Below, in pieces: positions 16,277 through 26,359 of a stretch of 64,000 bases of DNA; position 1 is the first letter of the stretch; each line of letters begins with the position of its first letter. Under the pieces are notes generated by a model, which made no database searches, had not been told where the DNA came from, and worked only from the letters and a program-made list of their open reading frames with translations. The translations under genes were made by a program, and so were the position numbers. Source of the DNA: Arthrobacter sp. ok362 (lineage in GTDB: Bacteria; Actinomycetota; Actinomycetes; Actinomycetales; Micrococcaceae); assembly GCF_900102785.1 (NCBI RefSeq), contig NZ_FNGC01000012.1:19985-83984 (forward strand). The letters run 5' to 3'.

Positions 16277-17605
16277 CTATCGAACGAGGCAGGGCCGCTT
16301 GGGGTCGAAGGACCAGCCGTCAACGTAGTACTGCATGCCGATGCTGTCGTCGCGGGCATCCAGGCCGTGTTCCAGATACAGCTGGTGGGCCTTGTCCAGG
16401 GCGTCGCGGTCCAGCTCGATGCCGAGGCCGGGAGCATCCGGAACCTTGATCGCACCGTCCTTGATCTGCAGCGGGTCCTTGGTGAGCCCCTGGCCGTCCT
16501 GCCAGATCCAGTGCGTGTCCAGCGCCGTGATCTCGCCAGGGGCGGCCGCCCCGGTGTGGGTGAACATGGCGAGCGAGATGTCGAAGTGGTTGTTCGAGTG
16601 CGATCCCCAGGTCAGCCCGAACTCGGCGCACATCTGCGCCACCCGGACTGAGCCGTGCATGGTCCAGAAATGCGGGTCCGCCAAGGGAATGTCGACGGCG
16701 TTGCTGCGGATGGCGTGGGACATTTCGCGCCAGTCGGTGGCGATCATGTTCGTGGCGGTCTTCAGCCCGGTGGCACGGCGGAATTCGGCCATGACCTCGC
16801 GTCCGGAGAAGCGGCCTTCCCCGCCGCAGGGGTCTTCGGCGTAGGCCACAACGCCCTGCATGCGTTTGCCCAGGCGGATGGCTTCGTCCAGGAGCCAGGC
16901 GCCGTTGGGATCAAGGGTGATCCGGGCCTCCGGGAAACGCTTGGCCAGGGCGGTCACCACGTCCACCTCGGCGTCGCCGGAGAGCACGCCGCCCTTGAGT
17001 TTGAAGTCGCTGAACCCGTACCGTTCCTGGGCTGCCTCGGCCAGGGCCACCACGGCTTCGGGCGTCATGGCTTCCTGCCGGCGGAGCTTTTCCCACCGGT
17101 CCGCCGGCGCGTCCTCCACCAGGTACGGCAAATCCGTCCGGCCGGGGTCGCCGATGAAGAACAGATAGCCGAGCATCGGCACCGAGCTGCGCTGCTGGCC
17201 GTCGCCGAGCAATTCGGCGACCGGAACTCCGAGGAACTGTCCGTGCAGGTCAAGGAGGGCGGATTCGACCGCGGTGACGGCATGGACGGTGGTGCGCAGG
17301 TCAAAGGTCTGCAGACCGCGGCCACCGGCGTCGCGGTCGGCGAACTTCGCCGCGACGTCCCGCAGCAGGGAGCGGTAGCGGGCCACAGGCTGGCCGGCCA
17401 GGAAGGCGCCGGCCTCCTCGATGGTGGCGCGGATCTTCTCCCCGCCCGGCACTTCGCCGAGGCCGGTGCGGCCGTCCGAATCGGTGATGAGAACGATGTT
17501 GCGGGTGAAGAACGGGCCGTGCGCGCCGCTGAGGTTCATCAGCATGCTGTCGTGCCCGGCGACCGGGACCACTTCAACGTGCGCAATGGTGGGCTGCGTG
17601 CTCAC
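16277..17605 (-). CDS. gudD: Glucarate dehydratase
   Basis: The 442-residue protein matches glucarate dehydratase in length and motifs: K-x-K at 202/204 (FKLKGGVL), D232-P-N234 (LDPNGAW), E257-D258 (AEDPCGGEG), NMIATDW, and HSNNH near the C-terminus with [13 protein letters not shown] before it. The enzyme converts D-glucarate (and L-idarate) to 5-dehydro-4-deoxyglucarate. The start is GTG 17605 behind AGAGG; it overlaps the stop of the upstream dehydrogenase gene as GTGA. A far longer in-frame ORF extends upstream to 18700 but lies inside that dehydrogenase gene and is not real. Confidence 0.93.
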   Translation of the reverse strand: MSTQPTIAHVEVVPVAGHDSMLMNLSGAHGPFFTRNIVLITDSDGRTGLGEVPGGEKIRATIEEAGAFLAGQPVARYRSLLRDVAAKFADRDAGGRGLQTFDLRTTVHAVTAVESALLDLHGQFLGVPVAELLGDGQQRSSVPMLGYLFFIGDPGRTDLPYLVEDAPADRWEKLRRQEAMTPEAVVALAEAAQERYGFSDFKLKGGVLSGDAEVDVVTALAKRFPEARITLDPNGAWLLDEAIRLGKRMQGVVAYAEDPCGGEGRFSGREVMAEFRRATGLKTATNMIATDWREMSHAIRSNAVDIPLADPHFWTMHGSVRVAQMCAEFGLTWGSHSNNHFDISLAMFTHTGAAAPGEITALDTHWIWQDGQGLTKDPLQIKDGAIKVPDAPGLGIELDRDALDKAHQLYLEHGLDARDDSIGMQYYVDGWSFDPKRPCLVR

Positions 17606-19233
17606 GCGTTGACCTCTGCTTTCTCTGGTGCTGCCTCTTTTGCCGCAGCGGCTTGAACGACGCCGTCGATCCGGCGGTTCAGCCGCCAGGGGTTTGGGTC
17701 CTGCAGCGGCGCCGGGAGCAGTTCCTGCGGCAGGTTCTGGTAGGCGACGGGCCGCAGGAACCGGTTGATCGCCAACGTGCCCACGGAGGTGGTCCGGGTG
17801 TCCGATGTGGCGGGGAACGGGCCGCCGTGCACCATGGCGTGGCCTACTTCGACGCCGGTCGGCCAGCCGTTGACAATAATCCGGCCGACCTTCTGCTCCA
17901 GTACCGGGATGAGCGGTGCCGCCGCCCGGTAGTCCGACTCGGTCAGCTGCAGGGAGGCCGTGAGCTGGCCTTCGATCCGGTTGACGGCGTGAACGAGTTC
18001 CTCGGTGGTTGAGTAACGGATCACCAGGCTGGCGGCGCCGAAGATTTCCTGGTGCAGCACGGGGTTGGACACGAAGTCGGCGACGCCGGTGCCGAAGATG
18101 GCGGGGGCCGGGGAGTTCTTCGTCGCCCCTTCGGCGCCCTGCCCGACGACGCTGACGTTCTCGGCGGAGCCCAGGGCTTCGGCGCCGGCGTTCCAGGACC
18201 CGGCGATGCCTTCGGTCAGCATGGTCTGCCCGGCGCAGGAGGACACGGCCCGGCCGACGGCGGCGGCAAATTCGTCGCCGGCCGCACCGGCAGGGGCGAA
18301 CAAGAGGCCGGGGGAGGTGCACAGCTGACCGGAGCTGCCCGTGACGGCCGCAACGTACTGCCGGGCGAGCGCGTCGATTTCTCCGGCGTTGCCGGCGATG
18401 GCGCCGGGGAAGACGAAGACCGGGTTGAGCGAGGACATTTCCGCATAGACCGGAATGGGCTCCGGCCGGGCGGCGGCGGTGCGCATCAGGGCGATGCCGG
18501 CGGACTGCGAGCCCGTGAATCCGACGGCCTTGATGGCGGGATCGGCGACGAGGGCCTGGCCGATGCTGCTGCCCGGCCCGTAGATCAGCGAGAACACGCC
18601 GGGGTGCAGCCCGGTGTCGCGGACGGCCTTGGCGATGGCCTGGCCGACGAGTTCGCCGGTGCCCGGGTGCGCATTGTGGGCCTTGAAGACCACCGGGCAC
18701 CCGGCGGCGAGAGCCGAGGCCGTGTCGCCGCCCGCCGTCGAGAAGGCGAGCGGGAAGTTGCTGGCACCAAAAACGGCGACGGGACCCAGCGGGATCTGCC
18801 GCTGGCGGATGTCGGCGCGCGGCAGGGGAGCGCGGTCCGGCAACGCCGGGTCGATCCGGACGCCGCGGAAGTCACCCTGGCGGACGACGCCGGCGAAGAG
18901 CCGGAGCTGGCCGGTGGTGCGCGCGCGCTCGCCCTGGAGCCTTGCGGCCGGCAGCCCGGTCTCGAGGCCAGCGCGGGTGACGAGCTCCTCGCCGATCGCC
19001 TCGATGTTTTCGGCGATGGCCTCGAGGAACCGGGCGTGGGTTTCCGGGTCGAGCGTGCTGAAGGAGGGGTAGGCCGCGGCGGCCGCTACGGTGGCGTCGT
19101 TCAGCTGTTCTTCGGTGAGCAGCGTGTAGCCGGGTTCGAGCTGGAGGTTGGTGACGGGATTGAAGGCATATGCCGTCTTGCCGTCCCCGGCGACGGCCTG
19201 GCCGGCAATGAGTGAGCGTCCGGTGAGTGTCAC
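17602..19233 (-). CDS. 2-oxoglutarate semialdehyde (2,5-dioxovalerate) dehydrogenase
   Basis: The 543-residue aldehyde dehydrogenase has catalytic C305 ([10 protein letters not shown]) and E265 ([10 protein letters not shown]). That glutamate motif and the [19 protein letters not shown] segment are typical of the NADP-dependent 2-oxoglutarate semialdehyde dehydrogenases of aldarate and pentose pathways. It would oxidise 2,5-dioxopentanoate to 2-oxoglutarate, the last step of the pathway encoded here. The start is GTG 19233 with AGGAGG 7 nt upstream, 11 bp after kdgD. Confidence 0.92.
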   Translation of the reverse strand: MTLTGRSLIAGQAVAGDGKTAYAFNPVTNLQLEPGYTLLTEEQLNDATVAAAAAYPSFSTLDPETHARFLEAIAENIEAIGEELVTRAGLETGLPAARLQGERARTTGQLRLFAGVVRQGDFRGVRIDPALPDRAPLPRADIRQRQIPLGPVAVFGASNFPLAFSTAGGDTASALAAGCPVVFKAHNAHPGTGELVGQAIAKAVRDTGLHPGVFSLIYGPGSSIGQALVADPAIKAVGFTGSQSAGIALMRTAAARPEPIPVYAEMSSLNPVFVFPGAIAGNAGEIDALARQYVAAVTGSSGQLCTSPGLLFAPAGAAGDEFAAAVGRAVSSCAGQTMLTEGIAGSWNAGAEALGSAENVSVVGQGAEGATKNSPAPAIFGTGVADFVSNPVLHQEIFGAASLVIRYSTTEELVHAVNRIEGQLTASLQLTESDYRAAAPLIPVLEQKVGRIIVNGWPTGVEVGHAMVHGGPFPATSDTRTTSVGTLAINRFLRPVAYQNLPQELLPAPLQDPNPWRLNRRIDGVVQAAAAKEAAPEKAEVNA

Positions 19234-19244
19234 GGTGCGTCCTC

Positions 19245-20159
19245 CTAGGAAACGGTGGCGATGAGGGACTTGAGGTCTGCGAGGTCCTGGGGTGCCAGGT
19301 TCTGCAGCGGCGGACGGACTCCGCCGGCGGAACGGCCGATCGCGTCGAGGCCGCCCTTGACGATCGAGACGGAGTAGCCCTTTACCCGGTCGCGGATGTC
19401 GAGGTACGGGATCACGAACTCATTGAGCTTCTTGTTGACGGCGACCCGGTCTTGATTGCGGACGTCCTGGTAGAAGTCCAGGGCAAACTGGGGCACGAAG
19501 TTGTACATGGCGCTGGAGTAGGTGCTCATGCCCAGCTGCAGCAGCGGGAGGGCGAAGGTCTCCGCCGTCGGGAGGCCGCCGAGGTAGAACAGGCGGTCGC
19601 CGAGCTTGGCGTAAACGCGGGCGTCGTGCTCGAGGTCGCCGACGCCGTCCTTGAAGCCGATCAGGTTCTCGTGACGGTCGGCCAGCGTGGCGACCGTGGT
19701 GTCCTTGTAGATCGCGTTTGCACGGTTGTAGATGATGACGCCGAGGGAGGTGGACCGGCAGATGGCGCTGACGTGTTCGATCAGGCCGCCCTGGTCCGCT
19801 TCGGTGAGGTAGGGCGGGAGCAGCAGAATGCCTTCGGCGCCGGCGGCTTCCGCGGCCTGGGCATTTTCGATGGCCTGGGCGGTGGAGCCGCCCGCGGACG
19901 CGAGAACCGGGACGATGCTGCCGACTTCCTCGACGGCGGCGCGGACCACGCGCTCGGATTCGACCGGGGTCAGCGAAAAGCCTTCTCCGGTTCCGCCTGC
20001 CGCGAAGAGTCCGGCTACGGGAAAGCTGGCCTGCCAGGCGAGGTGCTTGCGGTAGTTTTCCTCATCGAACTGCAGCTGTGCATCGAACGAGGTGACGGGG
20101 AAGGAGAGCAGGCCGTCCTTGAGGACGTTCGCCAGTTCCTGGGGTGTGTATTTTGCCAC
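19245..20159 (-). CDS. kdgD: 5-dehydro-4-deoxyglucarate dehydratase (decarboxylating)
   Basis: The 304-residue protein is a class I aldolase-fold enzyme of the DHDPS/NAL family. It has the Schiff-base lysine K170 in [10 protein letters not shown], the tyrosine Y144 in VIIYNRAN, and [13 protein letters not shown] as the substrate loop. It dehydrates and decarboxylates 5-dehydro-4-deoxyglucarate to 2,5-dioxopentanoate. It is the first gene of kdgD-dehydrogenase-gudD, with spacings of 11 bp and a 4-nt overlap, so the two later pathway steps and the first one are made from one transcript. ATG 20159 has GGAGG upstream. Confidence 0.93.
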   Translation of the reverse strand: MAKYTPQELANVLKDGLLSFPVTSFDAQLQFDEENYRKHLAWQASFPVAGLFAAGGTGEGFSLTPVESERVVRAAVEEVGSIVPVLASAGGSTAQAIENAQAAEAAGAEGILLLPPYLTEADQGGLIEHVSAICRSTSLGVIIYNRANAIYKDTTVATLADRHENLIGFKDGVGDLEHDARVYAKLGDRLFYLGGLPTAETFALPLLQLGMSTYSSAMYNFVPQFALDFYQDVRNQDRVAVNKKLNEFVIPYLDIRDRVKGYSVSIVKGGLDAIGRSAGGVRPPLQNLAPQDLADLKSLIATVS

Positions 20160-20213
20160 GGTATGGTCCTCCGGGTGAGCGCCGTGATGGGCGCGTGGTG
20201 TTGGTTCCTTTTC

Positions 20214-20243
20214 AGCCTAGGCAGTGGTTCTATGTCTGTCTAA
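20214..20243 (-). promoter_or_regulatory. Candidate promoter for kdgD operon
   Basis: On the minus strand TTAGAC (20243-20238) and TAGGCT (20219-20214) are separated by 18 bp. TAnnnT is a common actinobacterial -10 pattern. The element would start transcription in the gap between the second dehydratase gene and kdgD. Confidence 0.3.
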
Positions 20244-20270
20244 GCCTATTTATGTATGGGCTGATACCCT

Positions 20271-21428
20271 TTATGCATTGCTGCGATGCGGGGCCAGCTG
20301 GCGGGTCTCCGTGAACCTGTCCGTCGTGACCGTCCAGGACCGGGCCTGTTCGCTGATGCTGAATCCCAGGCCAGGGCGCGAAGGCACATACATGTGTCCG
20401 CCGCGGATCTCCAGGCGCTCGTCGAAGAGCGGTTCCAGCCAGTCGAAGTGCTCCACCCATGCGTCCAGTTCGTAGGCGGCCGACAGGTGGATATGGATTT
20501 CCATCGCAAAGTGCGGCGCCATGGCCATTTTTGCCTGTTCTCCCAGCGCCATGATCCTCAGGAACGGCGTGATGCCTCCGACCCGTGGGGCGTCGGGCTG
20601 GATAAAGTCCACGGCGGCACGCCGGATGAGCTCGTAATGGTCGGAGGTACCCGTGAGCATCTCGCCGGTAGCTATGGGCGTCGCGAGCTGGCGGGCGAGT
20701 TCGGCGTGGCCGGCGGCATCGTAGGCATCCAGGGGCTCCTCGATCCAAGTCAGTCCATGTTCCTCAAGGGCGAGCCCCATTCGGATTGCCGTGGTGCGGT
20801 TCCACTGCTGGTTGGCATCGACCATCAGCGGGACGTTGTCTCCCAGCGCCGACCGGACGGCAGCAACGCGGCTGAGGTCCAGCCGCCGGTCAGGCTGGCC
20901 GACCTTGATCTTGATCCCGCCGATCCCGGCGGCAAGGGACGCCTGGGCGTTGGTGATCAACTCATCGATGGGCGTCGAAAGGTAGCCGCCCGAGGTGTTG
21001 TAACAGGGAACGGAGTCCCGGTGCGCGCCGAGGAGTTGCGCCAAGGGCAGCCGGGCGCGCTTGGCCTTCAGATCCCACAGGGCCACATCGAAGGCGGCGA
21101 CCGCCTGCGCGGTGACCCCGCTGCGGCCCACGGACTGGCCCAGCCAAGCCAGTTTGCTCCAGATCCGCTGGACGTCGTTGGGGTTCTCGCCGATCAGTTC
21201 AGGAGCGAGTTCCCGGGCGTGGGCGTACAGCGCCGGCGCACCCGCCCGCAGGGCGTAGCTGTAGCCGACGCCTTCGTGGCCCTCCTCGGACGTGATCTCC
21301 GCGAACAGGAACGCCACTTCGGAGAGCGGCTTCTGCTTCCCGGTCAGCACCTTGGCGTCACTGGCCGGCTTTAGCAGGGGCAGGATCACCAGGGAAACCT
21401 TGACGGAAGTAATGCGGTCATTCACCAT
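20271..21428 (-). CDS. Galactarate/L-talarate dehydratase-like enolase superfamily enzyme (second copy)
   Basis: The 385-residue protein aligns along its whole length with the product at 14060-15187 and keeps every visible active-site element: GGIKIKVG, MVDANQQW, IEEPLDAYD, IATGEM and APHFAMEIHIH. The C-terminus is about 10 residues longer. Its start codon lies inside the last codons of the upstream enolase superfamily gene (overlap 21422-21428), so the two are translationally coupled. It may act on the same substrate as the first copy or on a different diastereomer. Confidence 0.82.
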   Translation of the reverse strand: MVNDRITSVKVSLVILPLLKPASDAKVLTGKQKPLSEVAFLFAEITSEEGHEGVGYSYALRAGAPALYAHARELAPELIGENPNDVQRIWSKLAWLGQSVGRSGVTAQAVAAFDVALWDLKAKRARLPLAQLLGAHRDSVPCYNTSGGYLSTPIDELITNAQASLAAGIGGIKIKVGQPDRRLDLSRVAAVRSALGDNVPLMVDANQQWNRTTAIRMGLALEEHGLTWIEEPLDAYDAAGHAELARQLATPIATGEMLTGTSDHYELIRRAAVDFIQPDAPRVGGITPFLRIMALGEQAKMAMAPHFAMEIHIHLSAAYELDAWVEHFDWLEPLFDERLEIRGGHMYVPSRPGLGFSISEQARSWTVTTDRFTETRQLAPHRSNA

Positions 21429-22714
21429 CGTGGGGATTCCAGTGCATAGTCGGGGTGGAGGCTTTGCATGTAGCCGGTGTCGTCACGGTTGAGCACGCCG
21501 GAGCGCAGGTACTGCTCATGGAGCCGCGCCAGGGCTTCGCGGTCCAGCTCGACGCCGAGCCCCGGCGCGGTGGGAACACCGACAGCTCCGTTGCGGAACA
21601 CCAGGGGTCCCGGCACGATGACATCCTCGTCGGGTTCCTTCCACGGCCAGTGCGTGTCGCACGCATAGTCAAGGTTGGGGGTGGCCGCCGCGAGGTGGAC
21701 CATGGCGGCCAGGCTGATGCCCAGGTGCGAGTTGGAGTGCATCGACAGCCCCAAACCGAATGTCTCTGAGATGCCCGCCAGGGCCTGGGACCGCCGGAGG
21801 CCGCCCCAGAAGTGGTGGTCCGAGAGGATCACGTCCACGGCCCCGGCTTCGACGGACCCAGGCACGTCGCCAAAGCTGACCACACACATGTTGGTCGCGA
21901 GCGGCATGGACACGTTGCGGCGCACTTCCGCCATGCCGGCGAGACCCGGTGTGGGGTCTTCGAGATACTCGAGCACCCCGTCGAGGTCCTTGCCCACACG
22001 GATGGAGGTCTCCACGGTCCAGGCGGCATTGGGGTCGATCCGCAGCGGGAGGTCCGGGAACTCGTCCCGGAGTGCCTTGATGGCGGCCACTTCTTCCTCT
22101 GGCGGAAATACGCCCGCCTTGAGCTTGAGGGCTGTGAAGCCGTAGTCGTCCACCATCCGGCGGGCCTGCCGGACGATGCCTTCCGGATCCAGCGCCGCTC
22201 CCCAGGAGTCTGCCTCGTGGCCGGGGTGCCCGGCCCATTTGTAGAAAAGGTAGCCGCTGAAGGGGATTTCGTCCCGCACAGCGCCGCCCAGCAGGTCGCT
22301 CACGGGACGCCCGAGGATTTTTCCCTGGATGTCCAGGGATGCCACATCGAACGGTGAAAGCACCCGGTCCGGTGTGCTGGAGCCGGTGACCATGCCGGAC
22401 ATCCCGTGCCCGCCCACCGTGGTATCGGCGCTCAAGGCCGTGATGACCCGGCGCCGCATGTCGTTGATGTTGAAGACATCCGCCCCGGTCAAGGCCCCCG
22501 CGGCCAGCCGTAGGCGCTCCAGGTGCGGGGCATCCCCGTAGGATTCGCCGAGGCCCGAGATTCCGGTGTCGGTGGTGACTTCCACGATGGCCCTCAGCGC
22601 AAACGGCTCGTGCACGCCGACTGCATTAAGGAGGGGAGGATCCTTGAATGCCACCGGAGTGATGGTGATCTCCTTGATCCGGTGGGGTCCGGCGGGGCTG
22701 GCTGGGTGGTTCAC
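21422..22714 (-). CDS. Glucarate dehydratase-like enolase superfamily enzyme
   Basis: The 430-residue protein is of the glucarate dehydratase subgroup: K-x-K at 197/199 (LKLKAGVFPP), RIDPNAAW, EYLEDPTPG, NMCVVSFGD, SDHHFWGGLRRSQA, and MHSNSHLG. It differs from gudD across most of the chain and lacks its EDPCGGEG sequence, so it is a distinct paralogue rather than a recent copy. D-glucarate or a related hexarate is the likely substrate. It lies downstream of the tct genes and the stress protein, and is coupled to the second talarate/galactarate dehydratase. Confidence 0.8.
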   Translation of the reverse strand: MNHPASPAGPHRIKEITITPVAFKDPPLLNAVGVHEPFALRAIVEVTTDTGISGLGESYGDAPHLERLRLAAGALTGADVFNINDMRRRVITALSADTTVGGHGMSGMVTGSSTPDRVLSPFDVASLDIQGKILGRPVSDLLGGAVRDEIPFSGYLFYKWAGHPGHEADSWGAALDPEGIVRQARRMVDDYGFTALKLKAGVFPPEEEVAAIKALRDEFPDLPLRIDPNAAWTVETSIRVGKDLDGVLEYLEDPTPGLAGMAEVRRNVSMPLATNMCVVSFGDVPGSVEAGAVDVILSDHHFWGGLRRSQALAGISETFGLGLSMHSNSHLGISLAAMVHLAAATPNLDYACDTHWPWKEPDEDVIVPGPLVFRNGAVGVPTAPGLGVELDREALARLHEQYLRSGVLNRDDTGYMQSLHPDYALESPRW

Positions 22715-22784
22715 GGCTCTGATACTCCTGGCTTAGTGGTCCGGGGCCCGGCGTGGGCTGCTGGACGGGGGACTGAGGTGGGCT

Positions 22785-23186
22785 TCAGGACTTTTCGCCG
22801 GCTTTGACGGCCAGCACCGGCCGGTCGGCCTGCAGGAGGATCCGCTGGGAGTGGCTCCCGAGGATGAACTTCCCCACCTGCGACCTCCGGCGGAGTCCGA
22901 TGACGATCAGGGAAGCATCGATCTCATCGGCGATGTCGATAAACTCGTCGGTCAGGTCGTCTGTGTGGCCCGGCTGGCGGATCGACGCCGGGACCCCGGC
23001 ATCGTGGGCCCGCTTCAGCAGTGCCGCAACCTGGTCGGCGGAGGCGAGGGTGGCGTCTACCGCCGCACCCTTCCGCGGCGAATTGAGAATGACGATGTTT
23101 TCGCTCCGCAGCTTGCCTTCGGCGATTCCCGTATCGAGGGCTGCCTCGCCTTCCGGGGTGGGTACATAGCCGATCAAAATAGTCAT
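22785..23186 (-). CDS. Universal stress protein family protein
   Basis: The 133-residue single UspA domain begins MTILIGYVPTPEGEAALD and ends with the nucleotide-binding signature LIVIGLRRRSQVGKFILGSHSQ, close to the G-x-x-x-x-G-S-x-x-x ATP motif. It overlaps tctA by ATGA, and a Usp gene linked to TTT transporter genes is a recurring arrangement in Actinobacteria. Its role in transport is unknown. Confidence 0.85.
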   Translation of the reverse strand: MTILIGYVPTPEGEAALDTGIAEGKLRSENIVILNSPRKGAAVDATLASADQVAALLKRAHDAGVPASIRQPGHTDDLTDEFIDIADEIDASLIVIGLRRRSQVGKFILGSHSQRILLQADRPVLAVKAGEKS

Positions 23187-24721
23187 ACCGTTTCCTTTTC
23201 CTTTTCCTTGTGCGGTGCCGTGTTCAGTGACCGGTTGGCCCGTGACTTCTTGACTGCTTTCTGCAGCAGGGGCAGAAGTACCACCAGCAGGAACAGGAGC
23301 AGGAGAACACCCGAGATGGGACGGGTGACGAAGCCTGCCGGGTCGCCGCCGAACAGGAGCAGGGAGCGCCGCAGGTTCTCTTCGAGCAGCGATCCGAGAA
23401 CGAAGGCCAGCACCAGCGGGCCCGGCTCAAAGCCGAACTTCTTCATGAGGTACCCGAGGACGCCGAAGGCGATGACCAGCCAGATATCGAAAATGCTGTT
23501 GTTGATGGTGTACACACCGATCAAGGTGATGAGGACCGTGATAGGTGCCAGGATTGCGGCGCGGATCCGGAGGATTTTCACGAAGACGCCGACCAGCGGA
23601 ATGCTCATGATCAGTAGCAGGATGTTGCCGATGTACATCGAGTTGACGACGCCCCAGAAGAGCTCCGGGTTGTCCTGCACGAGCTGCGGTCCGGGGGTGA
23701 CCCCCTGGATCAGCAGCGCACCGAAGATGATCGCCATGGTGGCATTTGCGGGAATGCCCAGGGTCAGGAGCGGGATGAAGGACGACGTAGCCGCGGCGTT
23801 GTTCGCAGTTTCCGGTGCTGCGACACCCTCCACTGCCCCGCGTCCGAACCGCTCGGGGTTTTTGGCGCGCTTCTTCTCCATGGCGTAGGCCGCCAGGGAG
23901 GCGATGGTGGCACCGCCGCCGGGCAGGATTCCCAGGAAGAATCCCAGAACCGAGCCCCGGCCGATGGCTCCGGACGATTCCTTGAGGTCCTTTCGCGAGG
24001 GCCAGACGTTGGCCACCTTTGCGGGCGCCTGCACCTTGTTGTGGCGTTCCTCCAGGTTGTACAGGATTTCGCCGAGCCCAAAGATGCCCATGGCGATTGG
24101 AACGAAGTCCAGACCGTCCGAGAGGGAGAGGCTGCCGAAGGTGAACCGAGACTCCCCGGTGAAGCCATCCCGGCCCACGGTGGCCAGCAGCAGCCCGACG
24201 GAAGCGGCGATGATCGATTTGATTTTGCTGCCGTTGCTCACGGTGGCGACCAGCAGGATGCCCAGCATGGCAAGGGCGGTGTACTCCGGCGGCCCGAAAC
24301 TGAGGGCGAAGCCGGCGACGATCGGCGCCAGGAGCGTCAATCCGATGATGGATACGGTTCCGCCGAAGAAGGAGCCGATGGCCGCTATCCCGAGCGCCGT
24401 ACCCGCCCGGCCCTGCCGGGCCAGAGCATAGCCGTCAAAGACGGTAACGACAGAGGACGCCTCCCCTGGCAGCCTGAGCAGGACCGAGGTGATGGTGCCG
24501 CCGTACTGGGCGCCGTAAAAGATACCGGACAGCATGATGATGGCAGTCACCGGTTCGACGCCGTAGGTCAACGGCAGGAGGATGGCGATGGTCGCCGCGG
24601 GGCCGAGGCCGGGGAGAACGCCGATGAGCATCCCGATGACGACGCCGATGAGGCAATACAGCAGATTCGTGGGTTCCAGCACGACGCCGAATCCGTTGAG
24701 GACTGGTCCGAAAATGTCCAT
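23183..24721 (-). CDS. tctA: Tripartite tricarboxylate transporter, large permease TctA
   Basis: The 512-residue membrane protein has about 12 helices and TctA landmarks: GVLPGLGPAATIAILLP near residue 35, GIFYGAQYGGTITSVLLRLPG, and LGILPGGGATIASLAAYAMEKK in the second half. It forms the channel of the TTT importer with TctB and the TctC receptor. ATG 24721, with AGGGA 7 nt upstream, is chosen over 24826. Context points to aldarate import rather than citrate. Confidence 0.92.
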   Translation of the reverse strand: MDIFGPVLNGFGVVLEPTNLLYCLIGVVIGMLIGVLPGLGPAATIAILLPLTYGVEPVTAIIMLSGIFYGAQYGGTITSVLLRLPGEASSVVTVFDGYALARQGRAGTALGIAAIGSFFGGTVSIIGLTLLAPIVAGFALSFGPPEYTALAMLGILLVATVSNGSKIKSIIAASVGLLLATVGRDGFTGESRFTFGSLSLSDGLDFVPIAMGIFGLGEILYNLEERHNKVQAPAKVANVWPSRKDLKESSGAIGRGSVLGFFLGILPGGGATIASLAAYAMEKKRAKNPERFGRGAVEGVAAPETANNAAATSSFIPLLTLGIPANATMAIIFGALLIQGVTPGPQLVQDNPELFWGVVNSMYIGNILLLIMSIPLVGVFVKILRIRAAILAPITVLITLIGVYTINNSIFDIWLVIAFGVLGYLMKKFGFEPGPLVLAFVLGSLLEENLRRSLLLFGGDPAGFVTRPISGVLLLLFLLVVLLPLLQKAVKKSRANRSLNTAPHKEKEKETV

Positions 24722-24729
24722 GATTTTCC

Positions 24730-25317
24730 CTAGAAAAGGTGGGGGATGGGCACGCTGAGTGCCACGACGAAGGTCAGGTAGAAGGCGGCGGTGACGATGG
24801 CGCTGAGGAGGATCGACATCCGCCACGTCTCCTTGCCAAGGAACCTGAGCCAGAAGAACGTGAGGAGCAACGTCGGGATCTCAAAACCGGTCAGGCCGAT
24901 GACGAGAACGAATCCGATCAGGGTCCCCACACCGGCAGCGACCTGCAAGCTGGAGGAAGAAAATGCCTCGGCATCCAGGGTCTTGCGCCCGAACAGCAGC
25001 AGTGCCACGGACAGAACCGCCATCACCAGACTGATGATGAGGGGCCACATGCCGGCTTCCGGCCGTTCCGGGGTGCCGATGCCCATGGACAGCGACATCG
25101 CAACGCCGGCAACACCGAGCAAAGCCGTCACGACACCGGCCGCCACATTGGCGAGGGGCCCGGCATGCGGGGGTCGTTCCTCGTCCCATTCAGCGGCCAG
25201 TTGCTCGGCCGTCAGCGGCTCGACAGGATCGGCTTCGATTGCAGAGGAGCCGGTGCCGGATGCTGCGTGCGGGGTGGAGGTGCCCAGGGGGGCCTCCTGC
25301 CGGGAGCTTGACGTCAC
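24730..25317 (-). CDS. tctB: Tripartite tricarboxylate transporter, small permease TctB
   Basis: The 195-residue protein has a ~45-residue polar N-terminus and four predicted helices (about 57-77, 88-110, 125-150, 165-190), the TctB plan. GTG 25317 overlaps the tctC stop as GTGA, and the gene ends 8 bp before tctA. The long N-terminal extension is unusual for the family and rich in Ser/Glu/Pro. Confidence 0.85.
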   Translation of the reverse strand: MTSSSRQEAPLGTSTPHAASGTGSSAIEADPVEPLTAEQLAAEWDEERPPHAGPLANVAAGVVTALLGVAGVAMSLSMGIGTPERPEAGMWPLIISLVMAVLSVALLLFGRKTLDAEAFSSSSLQVAAGVGTLIGFVLVIGLTGFEIPTLLLTFFWLRFLGKETWRMSILLSAIVTAAFYLTFVVALSVPIPHLF

Positions 25318-26330
25318 TTCCCGCCGCCCAGGTCAACGTCGTACTTCTGTGCAAGTTCCTTGAACTTCGCCGCATCCGCTGCCCAGTCCTTGGCGACCTG
25401 CGCTCCATCGTTTTCCGCTGCAGTAAACAGGTTCTGCTTGTTGAACGCCTTGTATGCTTCGGAGGCAAAGGCGGTCTTGAAGGCTGCCCGCAGTTTCTCG
25501 AGCACCGGCTCCGGGGTGCCCTTCGGCGCCGCGACGGCCCTGAACTGCGAAACCGGAACGTCGTAGCCCGCCTCGATGGCCGTCGGAGTGTCGGCCAGGT
25601 ACTGGTTCCGTTCCTTCGAGAAGACAACCACCGGGTTGAGCTTGCCCGCCTTGATCTGCGGCATCGCTTCGGCCAGCTGGATGGTCGCCACATCGACCTG
25701 GTTGCCCAAGAGGGCAGTCATGGCGGGAGCGCCGCCGTCGAACGGCACGTCGGTGCCGTCGATTCCGGCCTGTTTGAACAGCAGGGCCTGGGCGAGCTGG
25801 CTGCCCGTACCGACGCCGGTGGTGGCAAAGTTGAACTTCTTGCCCGCCTTGGTGAGCTGCTCCATCGTCTTCAGGCCGGAGCCGGCATTTGTGACCAGAA
25901 CGTAGTCGTCCTGAGAAATCCCGGTGATGACCTCGTAGTCTTCGATCTTGACTGCTTCGTCGGCCGACACGGCCAGCGGAGTGATGGCGAAGAGAGAAGC
26001 ATTCAGGATGACGAGCGTCTGGCCATCGGCCTTGGCGCCGCCCACTTCCTTGGTGGCGAGCGCGCCGTTGGCGCCCGGTTTGTTGACGACCGGGATCGGT
26101 GCGCCCAGGCCCGCGCTGGCGTTTTCGGCCAGGGCACGTCCGATCAGGTCCGTGCTTCCACCGGGAGCGGCCCCGATGGTCAGTGTGACGGGACCCGACG
26201 GGAACTTGCTGCCATCTGACGGGGCGCTGTTGCCCGCTACGTTGCCGCCGCAGGCAGTCAGGGCCAGGGCGAGTGCGAGGCCGGTTCCCGCGCCGAGTAC
26301 AGACCGTCGGCTGAAGGTGGACTTGATCAT
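25314..26330 (-). CDS. tctC: Tripartite tricarboxylate transporter substrate-binding protein (TctC/Bug family)
   Basis: The 338-residue receptor has a lipoprotein signal with lipobox LTAC (C27) and a preceding SRRSVLG that could also direct Tat export. The Bug-family features are visible: GAAPGGSTDLIGRALAE near the N-terminus, VVNKPGANGALATKEV, and GVGTGSQLAQALLF. It binds the carboxylate substrate outside the membrane and delivers it to TctAB. It is the first gene of the module and is divergent from the lysR gene. Confidence 0.9.
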   Translation of the reverse strand: MIKSTFSRRSVLGAGTGLALALALTACGGNVAGNSAPSDGSKFPSGPVTLTIGAAPGGSTDLIGRALAENASAGLGAPIPVVNKPGANGALATKEVGGAKADGQTLVILNASLFAITPLAVSADEAVKIEDYEVITGISQDDYVLVTNAGSGLKTMEQLTKAGKKFNFATTGVGTGSQLAQALLFKQAGIDGTDVPFDGGAPAMTALLGNQVDVATIQLAEAMPQIKAGKLNPVVVFSKERNQYLADTPTAIEAGYDVPVSQFRAVAAPKGTPEPVLEKLRAAFKTAFASEAYKAFNKQNLFTAAENDGAQVAKDWAADAAKFKELAQKYDVDLGGGK

Positions 26331-26359
26331 GAAAATTCTCCCTTGAATGTTCGCTGTGA

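Noticed and set aside
17606-18700. Upstream extension of gudD to 807 codons
   Set aside because: The extension lies inside the semialdehyde dehydrogenase gene in another frame. GTG 17605 gives the correct glucarate dehydratase N-terminus.
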